Shown here one piece after another: positions 8,248 through 16,879 of a stretch of 51,546 nucleotides of DNA; position 1 is the first letter of the stretch; every line of letters begins with the position of its first letter. The DNA comes from Defluviitaleaceae bacterium. Its GTDB lineage: Bacteria; Bacillota; Clostridia; Lachnospirales; WRAX01. The stretch spans positions 1-51,546 of the forward strand of contig WQWB01000005.1 of assembly GCA_009785555.1 (NCBI GenBank), given 5' to 3'. A program made the translations under genes and the position numbers. The notes under the pieces are model-generated. The model was not told where the DNA came from. It searched no databases and saw only the letters and a program-made list of their open reading frames with translations.

Positions 8248-9185
8248 GTTGCCAAGAAAATAAAGATCTGCCGTATATCGTAATCGCCGGGCAAACCGCC
8301 ACGGGTAAGTCCGCGCTTGCCGTCAGCCTTGCCGGGCGGATTGGCGGTGAGATAATATCCGCGGACAGTATGCAGGTTTATAAGTATATGGATATTGGAA
8401 CGGCAAAGATAACCGCGGACGAACGGGGCGGTGTTCCGCATTATTTGCTGGACGAGCTGTACCCAGATGATGCCTACTCTGCTTATGAGTTTGCGAAACG
8501 CGCCCGCCCAATTGCTGAGGACGTACGCGCGCGTGGGCTTTATCCGATTATCTGCGGCGGTACTGGTTTTTATATCAACGCACTAACCAAGAATACCGAA
8601 TTTACGGAATTTGAGGTTAGCCTTGATCTACGCAATGACCTCGCGGAGTTTGCCGGGAAACATGGTGCTGTCGCATTGCATGAAAGGCTTGCCGTCGTTG
8701 ATGGGCTGGCCGCGGAACAGATTCATCCCAACAATATCAAGCGTGTTATACGCGCCATTGAGTATTTTGAGCAAACGGGCGAGCGTATATCCGCCCACAA
8801 CGCGCGGGAACGCGCGCGGGGTATGCCCAATGCCAAAGTGATAATGCTAACCGCGCCGCGATCGTTTCTGTACGAAGCGATAGACAGGCGTGTTTGCAAA
8901 ATGGTGGAGTTTGGTTTGGTTGATGAAGTGCGGAGCCTGCTGGCACGTGGCTATACGTCGGATCTAACGTCTATGCAGGGTATTGGGTATAAGGAAATTG
9001 TGGAATATTTAAACGGCGCATACTCGCTTGCAGAAGCCGTGGACACAGTGAAATCCGCCACGCGCAGGTTTTCTAAAAAGCAATTAACATGGTTTACGCA
9101 TCAGGCTCAAGGGTTAGGTGAATGGTTTGATGTTTCGGAATATACGACGGAATTATTAACGGAGGCGGTTTTAAGAGTGTTATGA
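8244..9185 (+). CDS. miaA: tRNA dimethylallyltransferase MiaA
   Basis: The 313-residue product adds a dimethylallyl group to N6 of A37 in tRNAs that read UNN codons. The P-loop is GQTATGKS. Also present are DSMQVYKYMDIGTAK, GGTGFYINAL, PNNIKRVIRAIE and QGIGYKE, and the C-terminal RRFSKKQLTWF that contacts tRNA. The gene overlaps mutL and the following PLP-enzyme gene by 4 nt each, so the three are translationally coupled. Confidence 0.96.
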   Translation: MSCQENKDLPYIVIAGQTATGKSALAVSLAGRIGGEIISADSMQVYKYMDIGTAKITADERGGVPHYLLDELYPDDAYSAYEFAKRARPIAEDVRARGLYPIICGGTGFYINALTKNTEFTEFEVSLDLRNDLAEFAGKHGAVALHERLAVVDGLAAEQIHPNNIKRVIRAIEYFEQTGERISAHNARERARGMPNAKVIMLTAPRSFLYEAIDRRVCKMVEFGLVDEVRSLLARGYTSDLTSMQGIGYKEIVEYLNGAYSLAEAVDTVKSATRRFSKKQLTWFTHQAQGLGEWFDVSEYTTELLTEAVLRVL

Positions 9186-10468
9186 ATTACCTGAGCGAAC
9201 ATTTTAAAATAAAGCAGTCTATACTTGACATGGCTGAAAGAGCTGAAATTGAATTGCTTTCGTCGGCTGAAGCGCGCGAAACCGATAAAATCGCGGCGCA
9301 TAACCAATATAAGGTTATATCGGCGATGCAGCGTGTTGGGCTTAGTTCCGGGCACTTTGCCGCATCCACGGGTTACGGTTACGGGGACATGGGTAGGCAG
9401 GCGCTGGAAGCTGTATACGCCGATGTCTTTGCGGCCGAGGCCGCCCTCGTGCGGCCGCAGATGGTGTCCGGCACGCACGCTATATCCACGTCCTTATTTG
9501 CGTGCCTTCGCCCGGGGGATGAACTTTTGTCCGTAACCGGTACTCCGTATGATACGCTATTGGGCGTCATAGGCGTAAACCCAACGAGAGGTTCATTGAT
9601 TGAGAACGGCATTATATATAACGAAGTTAGTTTGGATGAAAACGGTAAACCAAACGAGGCCGCTATCCGCGCCGCGATATCGCCGAAGACGAAGGTGGCG
9701 GCGATCCAACGCTCACGCGGTTATAGCCTGCGGCCGTCGCTTACGGTCGATGAGGTTAATGATTTAGTTAACTTCATTAAGGGAATCAACCGTGACATCA
9801 TATGTTTTGTGGATAACTGCTACGGAGAGTTTGTGGATTATGAGGAACCGACAGCGGATTTGCTTGCAGGCTCATTAATAAAAAACCCCGGAGGCGGGCT
9901 TGCGCCTACGGGGGGGTATATTGTCGGTAAAGAAGAACTTGTGCACGCCGCGGCGAACCGTCTTATCGCTCCAGGTGCCGGTTTGGAAACCGGGCCGTCG
10001 CTTGGCCTTGCACCCGTGCTTCTGCAGGGTATATTCCTCGCGCCGCATGTGGTGGCGGCATCGCTTAAAGGGGCTTTGTTTGCGGCGAAGATGTTTGGGC
10101 TTTTGGGGGTTGAGCATTTCCCTAAGTTTACGGAAAAGCGCGGATGCATCGTGCAGGCTGCAGTTTTGGGTGCGCCGGACGCGTTGGAAGCTTTTTGCCT
10201 TGGTATCCAGTCCGCGTCGGCGGTGGATAGCTTTGTTACGCCGCTTGCGTGGGATATGCCTGGGTACGATTGCAAGGTTGTTATGGCCGCCGGCGGTTTT
10301 GTGCAGGGGTCGTCCATCGAGTTGTCGGCCGACGCGCCCCTGCGCGAGCCGTATGCCGTATATTTCCAAGGGGGCTTGAATTATGACCACGCGAAGCTGG
10401 GGGTTTTGTGTGCTGTGGATAGATTGTATAGCAGTTTCAAAGTTGGTTTTCAACCTGAATTGCTATAA
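9182..10468 (+). CDS. YnbB-type PLP enzyme (methionine gamma-lyase / 'aluminium resistance' family)
   Basis: The 428-residue product is a fold-type I PLP enzyme of the YnbB family. GYGYGDMGR lies near the N-terminus, HAISTSLFACLRPGD is the cofactor-phosphate region, FVDNCYGEFV holds the PLP aspartate, and the Schiff-base lysine is expected in SLIKNPGGGLAPTGGY. The substrate is not known with certainty; the names methionine gamma-lyase and aluminium resistance come from distant similarity. The position after miaA is conserved in Firmicutes (there often miaA-hfq-ynbB; no hfq here). The ATG overlaps the miaA stop. The gene converges on the sigma-factor gene with one base between the stops. Confidence 0.88.
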   Translation: MNYLSEHFKIKQSILDMAERAEIELLSSAEARETDKIAAHNQYKVISAMQRVGLSSGHFAASTGYGYGDMGRQALEAVYADVFAAEAALVRPQMVSGTHAISTSLFACLRPGDELLSVTGTPYDTLLGVIGVNPTRGSLIENGIIYNEVSLDENGKPNEAAIRAAISPKTKVAAIQRSRGYSLRPSLTVDEVNDLVNFIKGINRDIICFVDNCYGEFVDYEEPTADLLAGSLIKNPGGGLAPTGGYIVGKEELVHAAANRLIAPGAGLETGPSLGLAPVLLQGIFLAPHVVAASLKGALFAAKMFGLLGVEHFPKFTEKRGCIVQAAVLGAPDALEAFCLGIQSASAVDSFVTPLAWDMPGYDCKVVMAAGGFVQGSSIELSADAPLREPYAVYFQGGLNYDHAKLGVLCAVDRLYSSFKVGFQPELL

Positions 10469-10469
10469 T

Positions 10470-12116
10470 TTATTTATCCACAATCAATACCATAGGCGGG
10501 CAGGGGAAATCTACGTCTTGCAAAACTAAGCCGTTTTCCATTGCTTTGAGAGTAACAATCATATGCAGGTATGACATTGATTGTAAATATTGTTTTTGCT
10601 CCGGTACATTCGTTAGGTGCGGCGGCAACTTTATCTTTGTCCCATGAAGATGTTTTTTCATCAAGTCGAGGGTCGCGGGGATAAACTCATCACGCGCTTC
10701 ACTCGTTATTTTGCGGAGTTCGGCATATTCATCAGCAGACAATATCGGAATATCGACAATAGGCTTGCCGTTTTCGATATAAAGAACGCCACACTCCGCA
10801 AAGTGAGGTATGTTTTCGAAAAGCAACAGGTCGATGCCAGTATCGCACGGATTTATGCACTCGTTGATGATATACAGCATTTGTGCTATACCGTCATCAT
10901 TAAGCGTGAATAAGTGATTGTTTTTACTGCCGACGGTATAGTATCGTTTTTTCTCAAGCTCTGTATCAAAAACCTTAAAAATTATTTTTCTCGTACCAAG
11001 CCGGTTGTGTATTTCGTTTGTTCTTTCGCCTGACCAGCTATACTTGCGGTATCCGTTATCCTCGCTACTTTTGCCCATTGGGTGAGTGTTTCCCATAGCC
11101 ACCCATTTACCGCCGTTTGGGCGCTCGGGGTAGTCGTGCTTGGGATCATAAATTTTACTGCCCACGCCGAAAAAACAAACCGACATTGTGTTCATCAAGA
11201 AATAAAATTCAAGTTTTCGCTGTTTCCTTTTTGGTAAATTGACGAAGAAATCTGCCGTTCTTAATTTGTCGAGCCCACTTTGTAACGGCTTCCAGAATAA
11301 ATCGAAGTTATCATCTATCAACCCTATTTGCGATTTGATTTTTGCATCCGCGTCATCATGTGAATAGATAATAAAATCGGTATAGACTTTGTTTCCAACA
11401 CGCTTCATCAATTCCGCACTAACAAGAGTTTCGATAATTGACTCGATATAAGCCGTTGGTATGCCGATTGCTTTTGCAAGCTCGGTTTCCGTTACCGGCT
11501 TATCATAAGCCAATATCAAAAGGTTTTGTCCTATTATATTGTTATTTGTAAAGTTATACGGTTCACCGTTTATACCGGGTTCTCCGCTTATACCCACATA
11601 AAGTATTTGCGGTTCATAGCTGTTTTTTGTGTAATTTTCCATACCGTTAAATCCTTTCTTAATTTGCGTTCTGCTGCTGGATAGCCTGCTTTTTACCGTG
11701 CCGGTTGGGATATCTAAGGCTTTAGAAATATCTTCAACACTTTCGCCGTGGAGATAATAACGGACAATGACTTCGCGATATATGCGAGACAAAAAAGCAA
11801 TCTGTTTGCGGAGTTCTTCCGCTTCGCCAATATCGGTAATCGCTTCGATTTCGTTATCGGCGACTAACATGACCGCATTGTCGATACTAATGCTTGGGAG
11901 TTTGTATTTCCTGCGCAAGGCGTCGTAAAATTTTCGGTTCATTACGCTGGAGAGCCATGCCTTTATATCTCTTATTTCTTTTCTGCTTGCCAAGTAGTTG
12001 AGTGCGGCAAGCATGGTTTCTTGGCACAAGTCCTGTGCTTCGTCAAGGTTGCCGCATTTTTGGATAGCTACTTTCAAAAAATATTCAACGTAATCTTCAA
12101 GCTCTTTCGGCTTCAT
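10470..12116 (-). CDS. ECF-like sigma-70 factor with long C-terminal extension containing a winged helix
   Basis: The product has 548 residues from the ATG at 12116 (GAAGGG 9 nt upstream). Residues ~1-75 are sigma region 2 (AQDLCQETMLAALNY). Residues ~110-165 are region 4 (YREVIVRYYLHGESVEDISKAL, then GTVKSRLSSSRTQI). Around 215-275 follows a winged-helix-like segment (VTETELAKAIGIPTAYIESI), then ~270 residues that I do not recognise, with aromatic and Gly-rich stretches (GGKWVAMGNTHPMG, GYRKYSWSG). The tail could sense a ligand or act as built-in anti-sigma, but this is inference. Upstream lie a deletion copy of the structured repeat and an 18-bp palindrome, both candidates for regulation. 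The gene is alone in its transcript. Confidence 0.8.
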   Translation of the reverse strand: MKPKELEDYVEYFLKVAIQKCGNLDEAQDLCQETMLAALNYLASRKEIRDIKAWLSSVMNRKFYDALRRKYKLPSISIDNAVMLVADNEIEAITDIGEAEELRKQIAFLSRIYREVIVRYYLHGESVEDISKALDIPTGTVKSRLSSSRTQIKKGFNGMENYTKNSYEPQILYVGISGEPGINGEPYNFTNNNIIGQNLLILAYDKPVTETELAKAIGIPTAYIESIIETLVSAELMKRVGNKVYTDFIIYSHDDADAKIKSQIGLIDDNFDLFWKPLQSGLDKLRTADFFVNLPKRKQRKLEFYFLMNTMSVCFFGVGSKIYDPKHDYPERPNGGKWVAMGNTHPMGKSSEDNGYRKYSWSGERTNEIHNRLGTRKIIFKVFDTELEKKRYYTVGSKNNHLFTLNDDGIAQMLYIINECINPCDTGIDLLLFENIPHFAECGVLYIENGKPIVDIPILSADEYAELRKITSEARDEFIPATLDLMKKHLHGTKIKLPPHLTNVPEQKQYLQSMSYLHMIVTLKAMENGLVLQDVDFPCPPMVLIVDK

Positions 12117-12167
12117 AAACTTTACCCTTCGTAGTTTTGCTTTTGATATCAGTCCGCAATTAAATAC

Positions 12168-12210
12168 GTACTTAGCTCGCGCGACTAAGTGCGTTTCGCT
12201 CACTAAGTAC
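12168..12210 (-). repeat. Structured repeat element, internally deleted copy C
   Basis: Read on the minus strand it starts GTACTTAGTGAGCG and ends CGCGAGCTAAGTAC. Both ends match the full copies at 17121 and 30122 (12 of 13 bases at the 5' end and about 20 of 24 at the 3' end against the 30122 copy), but the ~85-nt middle is absent. The ends pair perfectly over 8 bp (12168-12175 with 12203-12210). It lies 51 nt ahead of the sigma-factor start on the same strand. Confidence 0.65.
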
Positions 12211-12229
12211 AATTTTTAAATGTGGATAC

Positions 12230-12247
12230 ATATGAACGCGTTCATAT
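12230..12247. promoter_or_regulatory. 18-bp perfect palindrome, possible operator
   Basis: The sequence ATATGAACGCGTTCATAT is fully self-complementary, as expected for a dimeric HTH protein site. It lies 114 nt upstream of the sigma-factor start. Which protein binds it is unknown; autoregulation by the winged-helix part of the sigma factor is one possibility. Confidence 0.4.
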
Positions 12248-12326
12248 ATAAGTCGCAGATTTTATGGCTTGGTTCAGTGGTTAGGAAAAATATTTTTTCG
12301 GGTTTATGCGCGGTAAATGTGTCGTA

Positions 12327-12351
12327 GCTATTTTACGAACATTCCTCTATA
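12327..12351 (-). repeat. Degenerate copy of the TATAGAGGAAT-N7-AAATAGC motif
   Basis: On the minus strand this reads TATAGAGGAAT, seven other bases, AAATAGC. The same two blocks at the same spacing occur at 17053 and 43805. It lies upstream of the sigma-factor gene and its element C, just as the 17053 copy lies upstream of element A. Confidence 0.4.
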
Positions 12352-12391
12352 TACTAAGGTGCGCGTTGCTTTTTTTGATTTTAACAACAAA

Positions 12392-12432
12392 ACAAAAAGC
12401 ACGTCCTTCAGCCAAGGCCACTAGACGTGCTT
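12392..12432 (-). terminator. Intrinsic terminator of the lipoprotein gene
   Basis: AAGCACGTC (minus strand from 12432) and GACGTGCTT (to 12397) form a 9-bp stem, followed on the minus strand by TTTGTTTTG. It ends the transcript 20 nt after the lipoprotein stop. Confidence 0.8.
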
Positions 12433-12451
12433 CTATCGATGTAATTAATTA

Positions 12452-12814
12452 CTATCTGCGGCGGAAAACGGAGTAGAAATCGCCTTCGTACATGTAGAGG
12501 AATCTGCCGTCGATTCTGATTCTGCTTGTTTCAACCGTGCCGTCTTCCATTTCAACGGTGAGGTATTCGCCGTCTTCGGACCAATCAAGGTCTACTGAAA
12601 TGTCAATTCCCATAAAGCTCATTTCGAAACTACCTGAACCGCCGCGGTTGAAGATGAAGGTCATTGTCGTTCCTTCTAATTCTTCTAACGCTTCTGCTCT
12701 GGTTTGGTCTTGGTCTCTGTAGAACTCCCATGTGCCAACGATGCCGCGGCTGCAACCAACCAGCATAACCAGGGTAATAACAAGTGCTATCCCTGCAAGT
12801 ACTCTTTTTTTCAT
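12452..12814 (-). CDS. Small lipoprotein with lipocalin-like / DUF5640-like repeat pattern
   Basis: The 120-residue product has a lysine-rich start, a hydrophobic core and a lipobox LVGC (Cys at ~21), so it is an exported lipoprotein. The mature part starts SRGIVGTWEF and alternates short beta-strand-like segments with acidic turns (LDWSEDGEYLTVEMEDG), like small beta-barrel 'stress lipoproteins'. It has a paralogue at 26411 sharing GC-x3-IVGTWEF. Function unknown. AAAGGAG precedes the ATG, and a perfect consensus promoter lies 38 nt upstream. Confidence 0.8.
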   Translation of the reverse strand: MKKRVLAGIALVITLVMLVGCSRGIVGTWEFYRDQDQTRAEALEELEGTTMTFIFNRGGSGSFEMSFMGIDISVDLDWSEDGEYLTVEMEDGTVETSRIRIDGRFLYMYEGDFYSVFRRR

Positions 12815-12851
12815 TTTCTTGCTCCTTTTAAAATATTATTTAACCTCAAGT

Positions 12852-12880
12852 ATTATACAACATTATTATCCGCTTGTCAA
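12852..12880 (-). promoter_or_regulatory. Consensus SigA promoter of the lipoprotein gene
   Basis: On the minus strand TTGACA (12880-12875), a 17-nt spacer and TATAAT (12857-12852) are a full consensus match. The -35 box touches the -35 box of the plus-strand promoter at 12881. Confidence 0.88.
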
Positions 12881-12909
12881 TTGACTTTACAAAATTTTTA
12901 TGATAAAAT
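12881..12909 (+). promoter_or_regulatory. SigA promoter of the aldolase gene
   Basis: TTGACT (12881-12886), a 17-nt spacer and TAAAAT (12904-12909). It is back-to-back with the minus-strand promoter, and the two -35 boxes abut within TGTCAATTGACT, so RNA polymerase probably cannot occupy both at once. Confidence 0.75.
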
Positions 12910-12975
12910 TAATATTGTATTAAGAAAGAATGACTGTTGAAGCTATAAAGCTAACAAAGAAAAGGAAAGGATGAC

Positions 12976-13956
12976 TTGATCCATATGAAAATCCATGAAG
13001 AAGTGAATAAACGTTTATTTAACTGTGGTATCATACCTGTTATTAAGCTGGATGACGCTGGAGATTCAATACCATTGATGCATGCCCTGCTTGCCGGCGG
13101 AGTGGATGTTATGGAAATTACCTTCCGTACGGCAGCCGCAGCGGAAGCTATACGCCAAGCCGCCGCAATGGCTGACGAGGCCGGCTGCCTTATCGGCGCG
13201 GGCACAGTATTAACCGTAGGCCAAGTGTGCGAAGCTGTGGACGCAGGGGCAAAGTTTATAGTTACCCCTGGCTTTAACCCAACAGTAGTAAAGTACTGCG
13301 TGGATAACGGTATACCCGTATACCCCGGTGTATCCAGCCCATCTGAAATCGAGAGCGCACTTACGCTTGGTCTTGAGGTTCTTAAGTTTTTCCCGGCAGA
13401 AGCAAATGGCGGGGTTAAAATGCTGAAGGCCATGTCCGCACCTTATGCCGGCATAAAATTCTTTCCAACCGGTGGTGTAGATAGGGATAACCTTACATCC
13501 TACTTAGAGCTCGAATCTGTTGTGGCCTGTGGAGGTACCTGGATCGTGCGTGAGGATTTGGTTAAGGTCAAAAATTTCACCGAAATTACGCGTTTGACGA
13601 AGGACGCAGTACGCGCCGTGCATAACTTCCGCTTCGCTCATCTAGGCATAAACGGTGAAAATGAGGCTGACGCAGGTAAACAGGCTGATGTGTATACCGA
13701 AATTTTTGGATTTTCGCACCGTGATATAGGTATATCCGTATTTGCATCTGATTTTATTGAGATTATGAAGCATCCCGGAGAGGGTGAGTTCGGCCATATC
13801 GGCATCCGTACGACGAATTTGGAACGGGCGATGGCGTATCTTGAGAAGCAGGGTATTGAGCTTGACCCATCTACAATAAAGGTGCGAGGCGATAAGCCGT
13901 ATTTTATATATTTAACCGAACCTGTAGGTAAGTTTAAGGTGCATTTGGTGCAGTAA
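12976..13956 (+). CDS. eda: KDPG/KHG aldolase fused to a VOC (glyoxalase-like) domain
   Basis: Residues 1-~212 are a class I KDPG/KHG aldolase, cleaving 2-keto-3-deoxy-6-phosphogluconate to pyruvate and glyceraldehyde-3-phosphate. GIIPVIKL, the catalytic Glu in VMEITFRT and the Schiff-base Lys in VLKFFPAE are present. Residues ~218-326 form a VOC-type domain (FAHLGING, VYTEIFGF, HIGIRTTNLERAMAYLEKQG), so this is a two-domain protein as annotated in several clostridia; the VOC substrate is unknown. AGGAAAGG (12962-12970) is 5 nt from a TTG at 12976 and 14 nt from an ATG at 12985. Spacing favours TTG, while alignment permits either. Confidence 0.88.
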   Translation: MIHMKIHEEVNKRLFNCGIIPVIKLDDAGDSIPLMHALLAGGVDVMEITFRTAAAAEAIRQAAAMADEAGCLIGAGTVLTVGQVCEAVDAGAKFIVTPGFNPTVVKYCVDNGIPVYPGVSSPSEIESALTLGLEVLKFFPAEANGGVKMLKAMSAPYAGIKFFPTGGVDRDNLTSYLELESVVACGGTWIVREDLVKVKNFTEITRLTKDAVRAVHNFRFAHLGINGENEADAGKQADVYTEIFGFSHRDIGISVFASDFIEIMKHPGEGEFGHIGIRTTNLERAMAYLEKQGIELDPSTIKVRGDKPYFIYLTEPVGKFKVHLVQ

Positions 13957-14037
13957 ATAATATTTACATTTATGAAAACATTTCTCCGAAGTTAGCGCAT
14001 ATATCTACGTACAAAATTTTGTGTAGGAGGAAATAAC

Positions 14038-15469
14038 ATGAAAAGATCAATAAAAACCTTGGTGATGTTACTTATTTCTGCCCTGTTGTCTGCGTTTATT
14101 GCTATCACAATGTATGGCAATAGAAACATACAGTTCTTTTGGGATGAAACCCTTACGGAAGAAGAGGCTCTGCGAGGACTTACTGCCATTTGGGAAATGG
14201 CGCGGTTTGGATTCCCTATGTTCCATCTTTTGCCTGACGATTTTTGCTGGGATGGGTTGTATGAAGAATTTATCCCAAAGGTAACAGGCGCACAGGATTT
14301 TCTAGAATATAACAGGCTTTTACGGCAATTTGCTGCGTGTTTGGGTGATAGCAAGACTTTTGTAGTAGCGCAACACGAAACGCAGCGGCGGTATATTCCA
14401 CAGATAACCTTTGCCTTTATAGAGAACGAATTTGTCGTTATATCCGCGGACAGAAACCGTACGGAAATACCATTAAAGAGCGTGCTGGTGAACATAAACG
14501 GTTTTACGCCAGTTGAGTATTTTTTGATGGCGGAAGGGCGTTTTACCTCTATGCGCACGCCGATGCGGTTAGAATGGGATATGGTGCCTTTCCTTAACTC
14601 ATCACAAACAGAAAAAAGTGTTGAGTTTATACTTGTTACACCATATGGAGATATGATTACGGAAACAATTTACTATCTTAATCATGTGCATGTTGCTTTA
14701 AGAGATTTAGACGAATTACCGGTTAACCCCATAAATCATATTACAAGGATTAGCTTAAGAAATACAACGCCCGCCGATATAGATTACGGCACTTTTTGGA
14801 TACAAGAACATGAAAACAATATCCACAGGATAGCTTTGTCGAATTTTCCGACATATCTAACATTTTTCCCGGCTTTGGAAGAGTATATCTTTTCCGTAAA
14901 GGATACGGCGCAGGCCATTATTTTCGATTTGCGCGGCAATCTTGGCGGACATAGCCAACAAACCGGGGAATTTTTGGCGCACTTTATCAGAGCAGAAGAT
15001 TTAAGCTGGCCCGACGCGTATATACGTGCTGATGAACCGTACCGCTTTGAAGCCGGATTACCGCCGCTTATTGAATCAATTAATTTCCGCGATTGGGTGG
15101 GATATGGATGCTATAAATGCAAACTCCATGCAGTTATATGATATACCTGTCGTAATTTTAATCGACTTCTTAACTGTCTCCGCAGGCGAGTTTTTTGCCG
15201 TTCACGCCGAAGGAACGGACAGGTTTACACTTATAGGCACAAATACGGCCGGGATGCCGTCAAACGCCACTCAACACTCATTACCGCATCGCGGCGTATT
15301 TCAAATGCAGATTTTTAATACTGTCAACAGCGAAGGCGTACCAATAAGCAACCGCGGTGTAATGCCTGATATTTGGGTTGATCAGACCCTCGCCGATATG
15401 ATTCTTGGCGTAGACACACAATTGAAATTTGCGCTTGATTATATAAGGAATAGGCTGTATAATGAGTAA
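14038..15469 (+). pseudogene. S41-family (C-terminal processing-like) peptidase, split by a +1 frameshift
   Basis: The first frame (14038-15141) begins with GTAGGAGG then ATG and a membrane anchor (residues ~6-26), and reaches the S41 signature IIFDLRGNLGG. The second frame (+1, continuing to 15469) carries VSAGEFFAVHAEG, where Ser is the expected nucleophile, and the family tail GVMPDIWVDQTLAD...LKFALDYI. The frames join sensibly at about 15094-15101, in GGGTGGGA: one G fewer would give a continuous ~476-residue protease. It is either a recent inactivating insertion or a sequencing or assembly error; both halves remain well preserved, which supports a recent event. Substrate unknown. Confidence 0.8.
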
Positions 15470-15495
15470 AACACCACCACACAGGGAGGCATTTT

Positions 15496-16812
15496 ATGAA
15501 GATAACATTTATGGGTGCGGGTAGCACCGTTTTTGCCCGCAATGTACTGGGCGACTGCATGGTGTCGGATATTTTGGGGAACTCCGAAATCGCTCTATAC
15601 GACATCGACGCGGATCGTTTAAAGGAAAGTAAGACCATTTTGGACGGCATTAACAACGGCCTTGGAAACAGGGCAAAAATTACGGGGTATTTAGGCTTGG
15701 AGAATCGCAAGGATGCCCTTCGCGGTGCTAATTTCGTCGTCAATGCGATTCAAGTTGGCGGGTATGAACCGTGTACGGTTATAGATTTTGAGATACCTAA
15801 GAAATACGGCCTGCGGCAGACGATTGCGGATACGCTTGGTATCGGCGGTATTATGCGCGGATTGAGGACTATACCTGTTATGGAAGGTTTCGCAAGGGAT
15901 ATGGAAGAGGTTTGTCCGGATGCGTGGTTTTTAAATTATACAAACCCCATGTCTATCCTTACGGGTTATATGCTTCGTTACACAGGCGTAAAAACCGTTG
16001 GGCTTTGTCATTCTGTTCAGGCCTGTAGCGGAGGTTTGTTAAGTTCACTAGATATGAAGGACAAGTTGGACGGCCGTAAGGAACTTATCGGCGGCATAAA
16101 TCATATGGGTTGGCTTCTTGATATACGCGATAGGGACGGAAATGACCTGTACCCGGAAATCCGCCGCCGCGCGAAGGAAAAGAACGCGAGTGGCAAGCAT
16201 TGGGACATGGTGCGGTATGACTATATCGATAAATTCGGTTACTACTGCACGGAATCCAGCGAGCATAACGCGGAATACAACCCATATTACATAAAACACA
16301 GATATCCTGAACTTATCGAAAAGTTTAATATTCCGCTTGACGAGTATCCGCGCCGCTGCGTAAGCCAAATTGCCAATTGGGAAAGGCAGTATAAAGAGTT
16401 GACTGAGTCCACCACGCTGAAGCATAACCGTTCCGGCGAGTATGCGTCTTATATTATTGAGGCAATGGTTACGAACAAGCCGCTTAAGATCGGCGGAAAC
16501 GTGCAGAATAACGGCCTCATAACCAACCTTCCAGCCGAAGCTAACGTTGAGGTGCCGTGCCTTATAGACGGTGCTGGCGTGCTTGGTTGCGCCGTTGGTG
16601 CGTTGCCCGTACAGCTTGCGGCTATGAACATGACGCACATTAACGTCCACCTTATAGCCATTGAGGCCGCCGTTACGAAAAAGCGCGAGCACGTATACCA
16701 CGCCGCCATGCTTGACCCGCACACCGCGGCCGAGCTTAGCCTGGACGACATCGTAAAGATGTGCGATGAGCTTATTGACGCGCACGGCGATTGGCTGCCG
16801 AAGTATAGATAG
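15496..16812 (+). CDS. GH4 family glycosidase (alpha-galactosidase/alpha-glucosidase type)
   Basis: The 438-residue product is an NAD+- and Mn2+-dependent hydrolase working by a redox-elimination mechanism. The Rossmann start is KITFMGAGSTVFARNVLGD. NYTNPM is followed by GLCHSV with the metal Cys and GGINHMGWL with the metal His; ESSEHNAEYNPYY follows. The CHS signature and similarity to MelA/AglA point to alpha-galactosides or alpha-glucosides rather than 6-phospho-sugars, but specificity cannot be fixed from sequence alone. GGGAGG precedes the ATG. No transporter is adjacent; the KDPG aldolase two genes upstream may belong to the same sugar metabolism. Confidence 0.88.
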   Translation: MKITFMGAGSTVFARNVLGDCMVSDILGNSEIALYDIDADRLKESKTILDGINNGLGNRAKITGYLGLENRKDALRGANFVVNAIQVGGYEPCTVIDFEIPKKYGLRQTIADTLGIGGIMRGLRTIPVMEGFARDMEEVCPDAWFLNYTNPMSILTGYMLRYTGVKTVGLCHSVQACSGGLLSSLDMKDKLDGRKELIGGINHMGWLLDIRDRDGNDLYPEIRRRAKEKNASGKHWDMVRYDYIDKFGYYCTESSEHNAEYNPYYIKHRYPELIEKFNIPLDEYPRRCVSQIANWERQYKELTESTTLKHNRSGEYASYIIEAMVTNKPLKIGGNVQNNGLITNLPAEANVEVPCLIDGAGVLGCAVGALPVQLAAMNMTHINVHLIAIEAAVTKKREHVYHAAMLDPHTAAELSLDDIVKMCDELIDAHGDWLPKYR

Positions 16813-16879
16813 TTCGAATTTGACGTGATGTATAAATATAGGTAACATATATGCACCTGCGGAAGTTGCAGAAGTAATT

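Larger units (their letters stand above)
12117..12451. other. Intergenic region between the sigma-factor and lipoprotein genes
   Basis: About 335 nt without a convincing gene. In minus-strand order it holds the lipoprotein terminator, a motif shared with two other sites, an 18-bp palindrome, and a 43-nt short copy of the structured repeat that ends 51 nt before the sigma-factor start. No consensus promoter for the sigma-factor gene is obvious, which would fit a promoter read by an alternative sigma factor, possibly its own product. Confidence 0.6.
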
